Shown here in pieces: positions 25,129-36,390 of a DNA stretch of 64,000 nt. Position 1 is the first letter of the stretch. Every line of letters begins with the position of its first letter. This DNA comes from Diphasiastrum complanatum. Its lineage: Eukaryota > Streptophyta > Lycopodiopsida > Lycopodiales > Lycopodiaceae. Under the pieces are notes generated by a model. The model was not told the DNA's origin and did no database searches. It saw nothing but the letters and a program-made list of their open reading frames with translations. The stretch lies in assembly GCA_029204225.1 (NCBI GenBank), contig MU831872.1, forward strand, positions 35,408-99,407, written 5' to 3'. The position numbers were made by a program, and so were the translations under genes.

Positions 25129-25146
25129 TGGCACCATTGTCGGGGA
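25129..25146 (+). other. Primer binding site of gypsy fragment A
   Basis: TGGCACCATTGTCGGGGA, four bases after the LTR. This is the primer-site type of plant Tat/Ogre gypsy elements (TGGCGCCGTTGCCGGGGA), attributed to a tRNA-Arg primer as I recall. Confidence 0.8.
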
Positions 25147-26436
25147 GCTACGCCAATTTTTCGGTCTGCAGCATGTATGTTGGATGGTTAGCTTGCATTA
25201 GGCATCTTGTCGTGGCATGAATAGTATTAAATATGCATTTAGGGTTAGTTTGGAAGTGATTTTTCTTGATTTGAGTGGATTTACTTGTTTGAAATCTAAT
25301 CTGATTATTGAACAGGAGAAGCTATTCAGATCACCATATAGTTGATAACTTTTTATCCTCTTTCAAGAAACCTTCGCTGAGTTGCAGAAAGCTTCGGTTT
25401 CATTCACAAATTCTTCAAATTGAATGGCGAAGATTCATTCCTAGCAGATTTGCAGAAACATCAGAAAAACTACCAAAAAACGTCAAAAACCATCAAAACC
25501 CTAAAAAATACAGAAAAAGAACCTTCGTCCGATTCACTGTGCATAGGTGTGATTTAGATATATCTACTGCCAGGTTGGCAAATAATAATACCAAAAATAG
25601 AAGGCCAAAGTGACGAGTCATCTAGTTGTTGGTAACCTTTTGTGAAAAATTCACACCTTTTTGCAAAAATATCAATTCTTTGAGAAGAACCTTTGCCTAA
25701 ACCTTTGCCAGAATCTGTGTCAGTCCCACTTACTATTTCTGATAAAAAATAAGTTGGGCGAAGGTTTTCCAAAAGATCAGTTGTCATATTGTCATATTTT
25801 TTTCAAAAAAGTCTCTTTTTGTAAAAATATCAAGATTACTCTTGATTCTTCACCAGATCCTTCGTCGAGTTTTCTGAAGATTCTATTTATAGTAAGTTAT
25901 CAATTTTGAGTTCGACGAACGTTAATTTTATCAAGATCACAAAAAATCTCTATTTTTACCCTTGCCAAGCTACAGAAATTGTATTTCTATATGCTAGAAA
26001 CCGTCGTCGGTTTTACCCTAGATTTGGAAAAATTGCAGTTGCAATTTGATGACAAGATCAAAGTCTTGGAAGATTTCCATGGAAAAGCAAACAAGAAACT
26101 TGAGAAGTTTGCTAGGATTTTTCCTACCAGAAAAAAATGTCTGGTGTTCCATTTGTACGGGAAATAACACAACAAATGAATGTCCACAATTGAAAAAATG
26201 AATAGAAACCAGTATTTGCCATCTGTGCAATTCACCTGATCATGAAACTGCTTATTGCCATTTGAATCCTCGGATTATCCAGCAACGATATGCCCAGATG
26301 GGATATCGGAAACCCCTTTACGGAAAGGATCCTGCAGCCAAACCTCGTCTTGGGTATCCGGAGAGACTAGCTTTACCAGCTCCACCGACACAACCGGCTC
26401 CTCTTGCTAATTTGATGGAACCAGAACCTTACAGAG

Positions 26437-27181
26437 TGTAGTGGGTTTCTTTCCTTGCCTAACCTCAACCCAAGATCTAATCAATCTAGCATCAAAGAGA
26501 TGAAGTTAGTTCTCACGCATAGATTCCTTCCCATGAGAGCGATAGTATAGTTCTGATTTCAGCATGAATGGAAGATTCACATCTGACACTAACATCCATT
26601 AACCCTAAGCATTAACACTACATCCACTAACACTAGATCCACAATGAAGATAGCTTACTCTTTCTCTCTCTCCCTTTCTCCCTCAAATAAGTATAAAAAT
26701 ATGCAATCCCAATAACAATCAAATCCAACAATTAGCAAAACACAAATAAAGCATGAGAGATGGAGGAAAAGTGATAGAGAGCAAGGACATTCATAAATCC
26801 ATTTCACAAGAGAATCAATCTGCTTTATTGAAATGGAGAAATGTACATGTGTAGGAACTCGAGTTGGTCCCTTTTTATATTAGAGAGGAGGAACCTGGCC
26901 TCTGAATCCTATTGGTCCATTTCTGCCTCCCTAATTATTCAAATTTAAAAAAGAGTGGGAACCATCGAAATTGGAGGAAAACCCAACTTTATTCACTAAC
27001 TTGACATTTAGGCCCTGCAACATTAAAAGTCCCGCAAAAAGGCCTAAAACCCTTTTATTGACTTGTAACTAATCAAATAACTATGTGATCATTGGGTTGG
27101 ACTTACACACGCAGGGTGCCAAATCCCTCTCACTTATTAACTAGGGATAGGGTTGCCTTGGGATCTGCAAACCCTCCAACA
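26437..27181 (-). repeat. 3' LTR of gypsy element B
   Basis: 745 bases. On the reverse strand it begins TGTTGGAGGGTTTGC, after a purine-rich GTGGGAGATAC tract, and ends CCCACTACA. It holds a TTTTTATATTAG segment near 26870-26880 that could act as a TATA element. Confidence 0.88.
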
Positions 27182-27387
27182 GTATCTCCCACAAAAACTG
27201 GTGGCGGTCCCACAACACTTGTGAGATGCAATTACTGTGGGCTTTTATTTGCTTATCGTCAAATCTTGATTAAATGATATTGCACCTTCTCCATGAAATC
27301 AAGTTGGGCAGTGTTGAAATCCAAATTGTGCGACAAAAAATAACGATGGGCTCCGGCAATCCACTTTGAAGTTGTCCAGGACGTGAA

Positions 27388-29127
27388 TCAAGCTTCCCAG
27401 GAGCCTCCCATCATTGCGGCACGGAAATACAGTCTAGCCACTGGCAGCTGATCCTTTATGCTCTCTGAGGCCTGATCGAATGCCAAAGGAGGAAGGCAAT
27501 CAGCCCATCTCGTTGCCATGGATGCCAGCAGAGTCAAGTTTTTTGCAAAAAGCATCGATTGCCTCATTGTCGGATCGGGAGAGTATATATACTCTGGCTC
27601 GTACGCTTGTAGTGCCCGATGGAAATCTACTGAAATTCCCAACTGTAAGGTTGGTGGGATGATTGGCCAGTTTGGCGTATGGATAGTAATTTTGTCCATG
27701 GCCAATTCCAAATCCTTCCACCTATTCTTGCGCGACATTGATACGTAATATGGATCTACAAGCAATTGGCGAGGGCTAGCCACATAACTCTTGATAGATT
27801 CTGGAGTTTTCTCAAAAACTGTAACTCTCCAAGCTGGTTGCTCTCCCAATGCGGGTATTTTATCCAATTCCTTGTCGGCCTCTATTTCAGAGGTCTTAAA
27901 CTTAAGAACCCAACCACCACGCGAGGACTCATAAGGATGTTGCACTACAAAGCTCTGTATCTAGTCCTCGATGCTGATTGGTCTTCTTAACAATGGTGTG
28001 CTCCTGGATGAAGATGGACCCAGTTGCACTGCCTGTGGAACTGGCTGTTGTTCTTCAACTTCAGGGGCTCCACCCTGGTCCATGCCCGAATCCAACCCTG
28101 TATCCATAGGTGCATCAACTTGGTGTGGAGGGGAGAATTGCGACATGACCAGAACTGGAATTTGAGGCCCAGCTTCCAACACTTGAGTGGTGGCTTTTTC
28201 GTATGCATTGATGGTTACTTTAGCCTTTGCCAACTCAGTTGAAGTTGCACCTTTGAATTTGTCAAATAGGCTTTGGAATCCTTGAAGCGCCACTTTGTAG
28301 GTTTCAACCTTCTTAAACAAATACGCGATCTCAGTCGGAGTTACCGGATGATCAGACATTTGCGTCTAGAGATACGCATCATGCTCAAGGGTGGTCACAT
28401 CCAATTCACCTTGGAGACATGTGCGATCTTGTTCTGCCATCTGCAGTTGACCCTGGAGCAGCTACACTTGTTGCTTTGCATCCTGCACGACCTTGTCCAC
28501 TTGATCTTGGGCGGTTGTGAGCGCATTTTGTAGTGAGCTAACATACTCTTCTAGGCAATCAGCCAATTGTTGTGTCGTCTTCTTCTCAGCTTCAGATTTA
28601 GCTTCATGCTGCTTGGTGATCTTCAACTCTTTCCCAGCTGAACGACTTTTTGGCTAATGAGTGTATTTTTTGATCCCATATCTGAGATGCACCGTTCCAT
28701 TTTTTTTCTTATCCAGCATAGACTGGATCACTTGCGCAAGGCTTGAGACCAAACCAAGAACATCACCGTAATCTACTGTTGTGGAGGTGGTAGCAGCAGA
28801 AGGACCTCGTGGTACTATCCCTCGTTGGCATGGAGCAGGTGCCTGTGACTCTTCTTCTTCAAAGAGGTGGTCTTCTTCATAGCCCTCAGGCACTGCGGCA
28901 TCGAACTGCTTTGGCGATTTGTGCCCGGAGGCCTGTTGAGATGACTCGGCCGGTGCTTCTTCATAGATAGAAAGCACGAAATCCATACGAAACCCATGGA
29001 TTTTATTTTCAAGGTGGGAGGCTGCTAGGAGAGATAACAAAGGGCCAGCATCAAATTGTTGCTTGGTATTGCTCTTGATGGCTCGTTTGAGCTCTCCAAA
29101 AACGTTTAAAATGTTCGGGCATATCAT
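27388..29127 (-). CDS. Extra gypsy ORF: coiled-coil protein, interrupted
   Basis: Downstream of the protease in element B, where RT-integrase is expected. Reverse-strand pieces: 28654-29127 (SLLAASHLENKIHGFRMDF, Glu-rich FEEEES, DYGDVLGLVSSLAQVIQSML); a broken coiled-coil part (about 28380-28650, with LEEYVSSLQNALTTAQDQVD); 27961-28359 (MSDHPVTPTEIAYLFKKVE, then a Gln/Pro-rich end); and 27388-27945 (WVLKFKTSEIEADKELDK, YYVSMSRKNRWKDLELAMD, THTPNWPI-like, ARLYFRAAMMGGSWEA). I do not recognise the family. A second and third copy at 35640-37677 conserve the protein, so it belongs to the element family. A structural or regulatory accessory ORF, as in other Tat elements, is my inference. Confidence 0.55.
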
Positions 29128-29180
29128 GCTAGACTACCTCTACTTGTTCTTTGTCAAAAGGACTTGTCTTGGATCTTCGC

Positions 29181-29525
29181 TTAGTTAGCAAGAATTGATC
29201 GTGGAGTGGATGATTTTCGAGACGATGATGTCTTGTTAGAACTCTGACTTGTAGAATCATCCTTGACTTTTCCTTTGCCTTTATCCAATAAGGGTGGCAC
29301 ATTCTTTGAATCAATCTTTTGAGGAGGATTTTTCCATTTCAGGGTCGTATTATATTGTTTCTTGGCTTGTTTCTTTGTCATTGACCTTGTGATCCCGTCT
29401 TCTTTCAATATAACTACTTTGGGCGGTTTTATTGTTGGTTCATTAGGAACATTACGCACTCCAAATCTGGTCGGATCCATATGATTTAGAATTTGCTCAT
29501 CAGTAAGTTCTGAGGTCATTTTCAA
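29181..29525 (-). CDS. Basic linker ORF of gypsy element B
   Basis: 114 residues, reverse strand, with LNHMDPTRFGVRNVPNEP, SMTKKQAKKQYNTTLKWK and a Ser/Lys-rich tail. It lies between the protease and the extra ORF and is probably the remains of one polyprotein. It has no catalytic motif and I recognise no domain. Confidence 0.4.
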   Translation of the reverse strand: MKMTSELTDEQILNHMDPTRFGVRNVPNEPTIKPPKVVILKEDGITRSMTKKQAKKQYNTTLKWKNPPQKIDSKNVPPLLDKGKGKVKDDSTSQSSNKTSSSRKSSTPRSILAN

Positions 29526-29859
29526 TCGGATCTGGTATAGGTTCCATTGATATCCAAGCTACATTCAGCACATTCAATGGAAAAGTGATCAGTGTATCCA
29601 AGGTTCGATCCAATAATGAAATCTCGCTCAAATCTGACTGATTATCTTGTTGACACATATATCCTGCTATATAGTCAATCGTTGCAACAACTTCATTCTA
29701 GTTGATAGTATCCATTTGAGAATCATAATGAACTCCCAAATTTTTCTCTAGTCGGTCACAAGTATGATCCGTTGTTGATGAATCATCATCCTCTTTTTGA
29801 ACCATTGGTCTGATAGTCCAAGTTGCAGGATCAACATTGACTGCACGTTCACGATTTTC

Positions 29860-30170
29860 AAAAGTGATTTTTTCGGTACCCTACTTATGAACTACTTGCG
29901 CAACTCGTAACCATGGGCGTCCCAATAGGACTCGGTAGACATTTGGTGCTTCTGCTAAGTCCATTACTATGAAAGTAATGACAAACTGTACTCCCGCAAT
30001 TCTCACAGGTATATCTTCAACCATTCCTCGCGGACGAACTGTTGTTTGATCAGCTAGCTTAATGGCAAAAGTCGCAGGCTTTATCTTTGTAAGGCCCCAT
30101 TTTGCACATAGCCTTGTAGAAATAAGGTTAACTCATGAACCGCCATCTATCGTAGCTGATTCATTAGAAA
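29860..30170 (-). pseudogene. Gypsy aspartic protease, one in-frame stop
   Basis: Reverse strand: ATIDGGS-stop-VNLISTRLCAKWGL, IKLADQTTVRPRGMVEDIPV, VQFVITFIVMDLAEAP and YRVLLGRPWLR. This is the retropepsin fold of plant gypsy elements: active site IDGGSS, flap region, and the LLGRPWL signature at about 29911-29940. A TGA replaces the Ser after DGGS (near 30133), so this copy is dead or needs readthrough. Confidence 0.82.
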
Positions 30171-30749
30171 ATTGTCTATGCTGTATCGACAGAGTAATAT
30201 TTTTTTGTTTACTTTCCCAAGCTGCTTCGACATGGAGCACTTCATTAGATTCTTCAAATCCAGCACAAAAAAGGTGGCTCCTGATGGACTTTTGGTTCTG
30301 CTTGAGCTAACTTTTGTGCTAATACTTCTTTTGCTTCTGGCACCAACTTCAGGAACTCTCCCAATGAAATATTGATCTTACTAGACAAAATATTCATGAA
30401 CAGTTTTGTTTGTGGTGCTTCCGGTTCAGTCATCTTGAAGGGTTCTTCATGATGATGCAATTGAGCATTCATATTTGTATGTGAATTTTCCGGTGGCTGT
30501 TGCTTTAGCAGCTTCAAGCTCCTCTTCTTCTTGTAGATGTTTAATCCACTGTCTCATATCCTGATATCTTCTTTTTTCTGCATGAAGATTTGGATACAGA
30601 TGTTGTTGGTATATCAGTTAATGGTATAGAATTAGTAGGTACTAGATCTGCTACTGGTTCTTTCTGCTTCTATGCTCTGGTGACTACCATCAAGGGTACA
30701 CGTGGTTTATTATGAGCTACTGGTCTTTGCTTGATTGTTATCAAATTTA

Positions 30750-31340
30750 CAGGAGCTGTAGCTGGTAGTGGCTTCGGTCTTGCTGGACAGTTTTTATAGC
30801 AATGCCCATAACCACAATCACGACAGAATGGTACAATTTTTTTTTTATTTGGACATTCTGCAACTCTGTGATTTTCTCCACATGCAAAGCATCCAAGTGG
30901 TGCTCTGGTCCAGTTTCTAGATGCTTGTTGTTGCGCGGCAGCATAAATAGCATATTGTTTTGAAGATCCACCTTCTTGATCATTACCATAGTTCCATTGC
31001 TCGACACTTTTTTAAGGTTCTGGTTCCATCAAATTGGCAGGAGGAGCGGGGTGCTTTGGTGGGGCAGGTAAGGCTAATCGTTTTGGATATCCAAGAGTAG
31101 ATTGTCGAGGTCTAGCTGCTGGATTTCCTCCATAATGTGGTTCTCAATATCCCATCTGGGCATACCGTTGCTGAATTATCCGAGGATTGAAGTTGCAAAA
31201 AGCAGTCTCATGATCAGGCGAACTACACAAATGTCATATACTGATTTCCATTCATTTTTTCAATTGAGGACACTCATTCACTATGTGATTTCCTATACAA
31301 ATAGAACACTAGATATCTTCCCTAGTAGAAAAAGTCTTCG
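30750..31340 (-). pseudogene. Gag nucleocapsid part with four zinc knuckles
   Basis: Reverse strand in order: CSICIGNHIVNEC (about 31275-31313), CHLCSSPDHETAF (about 31190-31240), CFACGENHRVAEC (about 30860-30900) and CRDCGYGHCYKNC (about 30790-30830). The last three follow C-x2-C-x4-H-x4-C or nearly so; the first has x3. Several stops and frame changes lie between. Nucleic-acid binding by gag is the expected role. Confidence 0.65.
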
Positions 31341-31670
31341 CAAACTTCTCAGGTTCCTTGTTTGCTTGTCCATGGAAATCTTCCAATGCTTTGATCTTCT
31401 CATCAAATTGTGACTGCAACTTCTCCATCTGTTTCTACTGGTTCTTCCCGAGTTTCTCAAACTCATTGAGCATCATTTCTGCAGTAGCGTTGACATTCGT
31501 TGATGCAATAGTGGTGGATGTCATAGTGGTCTGTCTTGCTGTATAAGGCAATACCATTTCTCACTTTCCCATTTTAATTTTACTCTTAAAAGTAGGAAAG
31601 GGTCTTCCATAAACTTCTAAGGTTTGAACCATGTGATAAGGACTCATTTGATAGTCTCCCAATCCGTACG

Positions 31671-31958
31671 CTAAGTTTCATCTTGATTATAGTACCAATC
31701 TTGTGCTGCACCTGTTAAGGCCATAGAAAAAAGCTTAAGTTTATATTGGGAAAAAATTTCGCCATAGACTTCACAAGATTCAGAATAGATCTGAAGAAAT
31801 CTAACTGGATCTGTTAATCCATTGTATTTGGGTAGATCCAAATGGAGTGCTCTTCTAACAATGATTGGATTGACTTCTTGAGGAGCACCTCTAGGGGCAG
31901 CCATCTTCACAGATTTAAATCGAGCAGACAATGAGATTGGTTCTAGATTTTCAATCAA
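31671..31958 (-). CDS. Gypsy gag core (Retrotrans_gag)
   Basis: 95 residues, reverse strand: LHLDLPKYNGLTDPVRFLQI, then KLKLFSMALTGAAQDWY. This is the typical gag core of plant gypsy elements (P.Y.G..DP..FL...Y, then F...L.G.A..WY). It is followed by a stop and then by gag tail in another frame. It starts about 1.2 kb after the primer site, so the leader is long. Confidence 0.8.
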   Translation of the reverse strand: MIENLEPISLSARFKSVKMAAPRGAPQEVNPIIVRRALHLDLPKYNGLTDPVRFLQIYSESCEVYGEIFSQYKLKLFSMALTGAAQDWYYNQDET

Positions 31959-31969
31959 AACTATCTCAG

Positions 31970-32700
31970 ATTAGATCAGCTAGATTTTTTCCACTTGACA
32001 AGAATCAGATTTCTATATCGTGAAAAAGATTCTGAAATTCAACCAATTGATACTTCTCAAAGATGAAAAATTTCTCAGAATCAAAATCAGACTGTATCAG
32101 ATTTGACCCAAAATTTGACAAGGACTTGATTTAGAAAATTAGAACCTAAAAATAGAACTGGCGAAGGTTCCCTAGGCAAAAATTCACTCGGCGAAGGTTC
32201 AACAGTGCTATTTTTGAGAAAAAAAAAAAAACTCTCTGATCAGGTCTTTCTGACAGTTTATACTAAAATAACCTTCGTCGAACTCTCAGACTAGAAATCT
32301 AACACAAATAAAGCTAGGGTAGAACCAGCAAAGGTTTTTGGCATATGAAAACACAGTTTTTGTAGTTTGACGAGGGTAAAAATCAAGATTTTCTATGATC
32401 TGCATAGAATGAATGTTCGTCGAACTCAAAAATAGTATTCTCCTATAAATAGAATGATCTGGAAACTCGGCGAAGGTTCTAGCGAAGAATCAAGAGTAAT
32501 ACTAGTATTTTTGCAGAAAAGAGACTTTTTTGATAAAAATATGACAATATGACAACTGATCCTCTGAGAAACCTTCTATTTCTGATATTATTCTTCGCCG
32601 ACCTGGCAGTAGATAGATCTGAATCACACCTATGCACAGTGAATCGGGCAAAGGTTCTTTTTCTGTATTTTTAGGGTTTTGGTGATTTTTGGTATTTTTT
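31970..32700 (-). repeat. Gypsy leader with dispersed GGCGAAGGTT motifs
   Basis: Between gag and primer site. Copies or variants of GGCGAAGGTTC, on either strand, occur near 32161, 32190, 32276, 32330, 32414, 32469, 32587 and 32646. The same motif recurs in the leader of fragment A (25380-25920). Spacing is irregular (about 30-140 bases) and no frame runs through. Confidence 0.65.
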
Positions 32701-33124
32701 TTATGGTTTTTCTAATGTTTCTGAAAATCTGCTGGGAAGGATTGTTCGCCCTTCAAACTAAAGGTTTTGTGATTAAAACCAAAGTTGCCTGCAGTTCGGT
32801 GAACGTTTCTTAAAAGAGGGCAAAAGGTTATCAGCTCTGATGACGATTTTTGTCTTCTTTTGACCAAAATCTGATAGATTTGACCGATTTTTGTTGTTTT
32901 TTCTAATATCACAGATCCAAATGGATCTTAAGATTAGTGATTTGAATAGCTTTCCCTGTTCCACAATCAGATTAGATTTCAAACAAGCAAATCCACTCAA
33001 ATCAAGCAAAATCACTTCCAAACTAACCCTAAATGCAGATTTAACACTATTCATGCAACGACAAGATGTCTAATGCAAGCTATCCATCCAACAAACATGC
33101 TGCAAACTGAAACATTGGCGTAGC

Positions 33125-33142
33125 TCCCTGGCAACGGTGCCA
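33125..33142 (-). other. Primer binding site of gypsy element B
   Basis: Reverse strand TGGCACCGTTGCCAGGGA, four bases from the 5' LTR edge at 33147, matching the site of fragment A. Confidence 0.82.
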
Positions 33143-33146
33143 AAAT

Positions 33147-33291
33147 TGTAGTGGATTTTTTTCCTTGCCTGACCTCAACCCAAGATCTAATCAATCTAGC
33201 ATCAAAGAGATGAAGTTAGTTGTCACGCATAGATTCGTTCCCATGAGAGCGATACTATAGTTCAGATTTCAGCATGAATGGAAGATTCACA
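33147..33291 (-). repeat. Truncated 5' LTR of gypsy element B
   Basis: Matches the last 145 bases of the B 3' LTR. Similarity stops at about 33291, where unrelated sequence (ACTCGCGAGG) begins. Confidence 0.8.
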
Positions 33292-35132
33292 ACTCGCGAG
33301 GAATGAATATCTTGTTGTCAATCCTAAATCTGTGAACCCTAGTTCAATGACTCACTATTAGGATAGCAAAATTTATATCGTCCCACTCATTCTTGGTTAT
33401 AGCCCAAAAAAACATCAAAATAGCTTTACTTGTGGTAATCCATTCTAGATCAAATTGTTTCCCAGGCATTACTGGAAAAGTAACCGACGATGGAATACCC
33501 ATTCCCAAACATAGGTTCTCTTCAAATGTAAAACAATTCAATTTTCATTAAACCCCATAAAGGTTTATTTGGATTTCCAAAATTAAAGCCCTAATGCAAT
33601 GTCTATCTCACCAACACGAAAAGCTATAACCCTTGCTTTAAGGGCATGCAACCAGTATTGATGCTAACAGCCAAGCAATTAGCCCAATTGTTGACCATCC
33701 TCATGCACCAAACCAACTTTAACACCCGAAAAACAAAAATAAAATCCATGCAAAATGAAAAAAAATCATACACCCCACTCAGGCTCAAACCTAACCCATT
33801 ATCAACCCTAAAAGGGTTTTCAAATAGGATGGAAGGAGAGATGCGTTCCTATCCCTACACGGCCACCAGTCACATCCTCTGCTTATTCACTCTTCTTAGG
33901 CTGCCATCGTTGGAAGAATGCTAAATTTTGTTGTCTCTCAATTGCTCCATCGCGATTCCTAACCGTCTTCTTCAAGACCTCTAGGTGATTCTGGATTAGT
34001 TGTGCATTATCTGCTGGAAATCAACTTCCAAATGCATGTCTAGATATTTGAAGGAACACGATGAGCAAGAGTTCAACCATGGAGTGATTGCCAGACGTCT
34101 ACCGCTACCCAAAAGGTGCTTCAATCACATGAAAACTTTATGAAACAGCATGTGACAACATAGGAAACTACAGATCCATGCCACTTAGAGGTATGGCTTA
34201 CTGAAAGGATACATCTCCTTCATTCAACACAGTCCTCGCCACTCCTGTTCTCTATCGACCTCAAACAATGGCATATCTGGACTGCAAATTTTTATGTAGG
34301 GTGGAAAACAACAGTCTTCCGATGGTTATTAACAGGAATCATGCCTCATAAATGGATGCCCAGCTTACCGTTGAACAACGAGTACTGGTGATGCTAACAC
34401 ATCACACAAGCAGTCAGATAAGAACAAATCAGGGGTTTCTAATAACCTTCTTTTCCTTCACGAATTTATTTGCAGGTTCATTAACGGGGTTACATTCTCT
34501 TCCATCAAGCATTCACCAAAGATTTCACAGGTTCCAAACAAAAACAATCTACAAAACTGTTTTACAGGAAACAAAATCTCCATAATAAACATCCTAGCTT
34601 ACAATACTGCTAGCTTCAAGCATAACTGTCTCCCATCAATGTTCACACTATGCAGGTTCTAAGGAGGATTTTGGTTTAAACAGATTTCTGACCCTCCACA
34701 TGCACTCATAAAAATCATATCATAACAGTTAGCAGTTCATACACATGGGACAAATAGATTCACTCTCCATTCATCTATGAACTCAACGGATATGTTATGA
34801 CTTAGAACATTATGGCCTGAGTTAAGTTATCCCAACCAAGCAGAAAACAAGCTATTGAGCATATCATTCCAAACCATTGAAAGTTTTCTCAACCAAAACA
34901 GGGAATTAAGAATGAATTCACACCAATTCTTAGCATCTTTACCAAAACCGATCATGTAGAAGAGCACTCTACCAACAATTTCGAAAAGCATGCCTCAAGC
35001 CGGAATTAGTGAATCCAACTACGAAATTCCCTTGAGAAAACAACACTCCAACCAAGATGTAACTCCAAGTGCTCCAAGCTTCCAATTCGATGTAGAGCTT
35101 GCATCCATCATATCCAAGACCGCATCTTAGTC
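33292..35132. other. Unrecognised, probably interior of an LTR element
   Basis: 1.8 kb with no long frame. Because a reverse-strand primer site follows at 35133-35146, this may be the non-coding interior of a minus-strand LTR element (LARD-like), but no second LTR is seen. Confidence 0.35.
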
Positions 35133-35146
35133 GGGCTCTGATACCA
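35133..35146 (-). other. Primer binding site, initiator-Met type
   Basis: Reverse strand TGGTATCAGAGCCC, the copia-type primer site. It marks the inner edge of an LTR that continues to the right. Confidence 0.75.
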
Positions 35147-35640
35147 ATATAAAGACCAACAAAGACAACCCCTAAGATGAGGATAGGAGAACAGAATAAG
35201 AGAGACTATGGAGCCACGCCGCTCAACCGATCCTAGATCAAACCTGGATCTAGCCCCCAAGCCATGCCATGTGAAGCAAAAGGAGAAGAGAGAAGTTGGT
35301 AACCTAAACCCAATATGTCTACGAGAGAATCCCCACCTCATTATATAGAGAGTAGAGTCCTGTGCATGAAACCATGCAACTCCCATGCAGGTCAACTATA
35401 AATAGATCACATCTCTTCATGGAGTCCTCCTGCCTATATTTGTCACATAGACATGCAATACTCCATATGTCTCAATTAGAGTGTCTGGGTCCTCTCAAAG
35501 TAATTAGTCACAAACAGGCCTCAACATGGAATAAAATCTTGGCGTGACCAATTATCTCGAGTACTGGAGGGCCGGTCTACCATATTAGGACTATTCCAGG
35601 TCCTTAACCAAATATGGCCATAACAGATAGTGTCTGGAAC
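35147..35640 (-). repeat. Probable LTR of a minus-strand copia-like element
   Basis: Begins next to the primer site. On the reverse strand it contains a TATATAATG box-like stretch near 35340-35350. The outer end is not clear (35580-35640). No matching LTR occurs in the window, so the element is truncated or extends through 33.3-35.1 kb with its other end lost. Confidence 0.45.
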
Positions 35641-36390
35641 CCAAGCCTCACCGAACCATAAACAAGCCAAACAAGTTATTAAGCCATACATTGATACCAC
35701 AACCAACTTGTATTGGACAAATGACAGCTATCTATTAGAGGCCATTAGGGATCCTGCTATCCATGCTGCTGCTCAACTCCTCAATAATTTTCTGATGGTT
35801 GAAAACCTCAGGAAAGATGACATCTCTTCCCAAATACTGCATAGGATAGTTGAATCTCATGCCAAAATAGCTAAAGCCCCACTGAAACCATATAACTGCT
35901 TCAAAATTGTGTTTGGAGAGCTCAAATGAGCTATCAAGAGCAATACCAAGTAGTAGTTTGCTGCAAGTCAGTTATTGTCACTCCTCGCAGCCTCACACCT
36001 AGATAATAAAATCCATGGCTTCAGTATGGATTCTGTGCTCTCCATATATGAAGAGGCACCGGTTGAATCATCGCATCAAGCATTGAGTTTCCATAGTCGA
36101 CGTTGTGTACGCAACGAGATCGTCATTCCAGACTCGCTTTCCGCGACACGTCGTCGTACTAGGCAACCAAACCCACTTCGCTTCCACCCCCTGCTGCAAT
36201 ATGCACTAAGCTACTCGTCCCTCAATCCACTGATGCATCCCTCACTTCCACTTCCTCACAGGGTCAGTCTGTGACAATTGGATCTACCGTTCCAATCACA
36301 AATGCCCAGGCCGTCTCTTCCTCACAGTTTCGAGTTATTTCGCCAAACACCCAATCTTTCATGGATATGTTTGCTCACATCGTACCTTGA
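35640..36390 (+). pseudogene. Fragment of the gypsy extra ORF (plus strand)
   Basis: Plus strand: EAIRDPAIHAAAQLLNNFL, LHRIVESHAKIAKAP, FKIVFGELK, then SLLAASHLDNKIHGFSMD and SIYEEAPVESSHQA, matching the extra ORF of element B (FGELKRAIKSN, SLLAASHLENKIHGFRMD) and extending it upstream. A later part reads VISPNTQSFMDMFAHIVP. A stop lies after FGELK. Confidence 0.65.

Larger units (their letters stand above)
24649..26436 (+). mobile_element. Tat/Ogre-like gypsy fragment A (5' LTR, leader, gag tail)
   Basis: Plus-strand LTR of 476 bases (24649-25124), a primer site, a leader and the rear of gag. The gag core is missing; a coiled segment (LEKLQLQFDDKIKVLEDF) and zinc-knuckle region remain, including ICHLCNSPDHETAYC and ending NLMEPEPYRV. 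At 26436/26437 it abuts, without a gap, the inverted LTR of element B. The same sequences recur in opposite orientation at 31015-33291. Confidence 0.82.
26437..33291 (-). mobile_element. Non-autonomous Tat/Ogre-like gypsy element B
   Basis: Reads right to left: truncated 5' LTR (33147-33291), primer site, leader with CGAAGGTT repeats, gag, zinc knuckles, protease, extra coiled-coil ORF, 3' LTR (26437-27181). There is no RT, RNase H or integrase. Its left LTR joins fragment A directly, giving an inverted pair. Confidence 0.85.
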
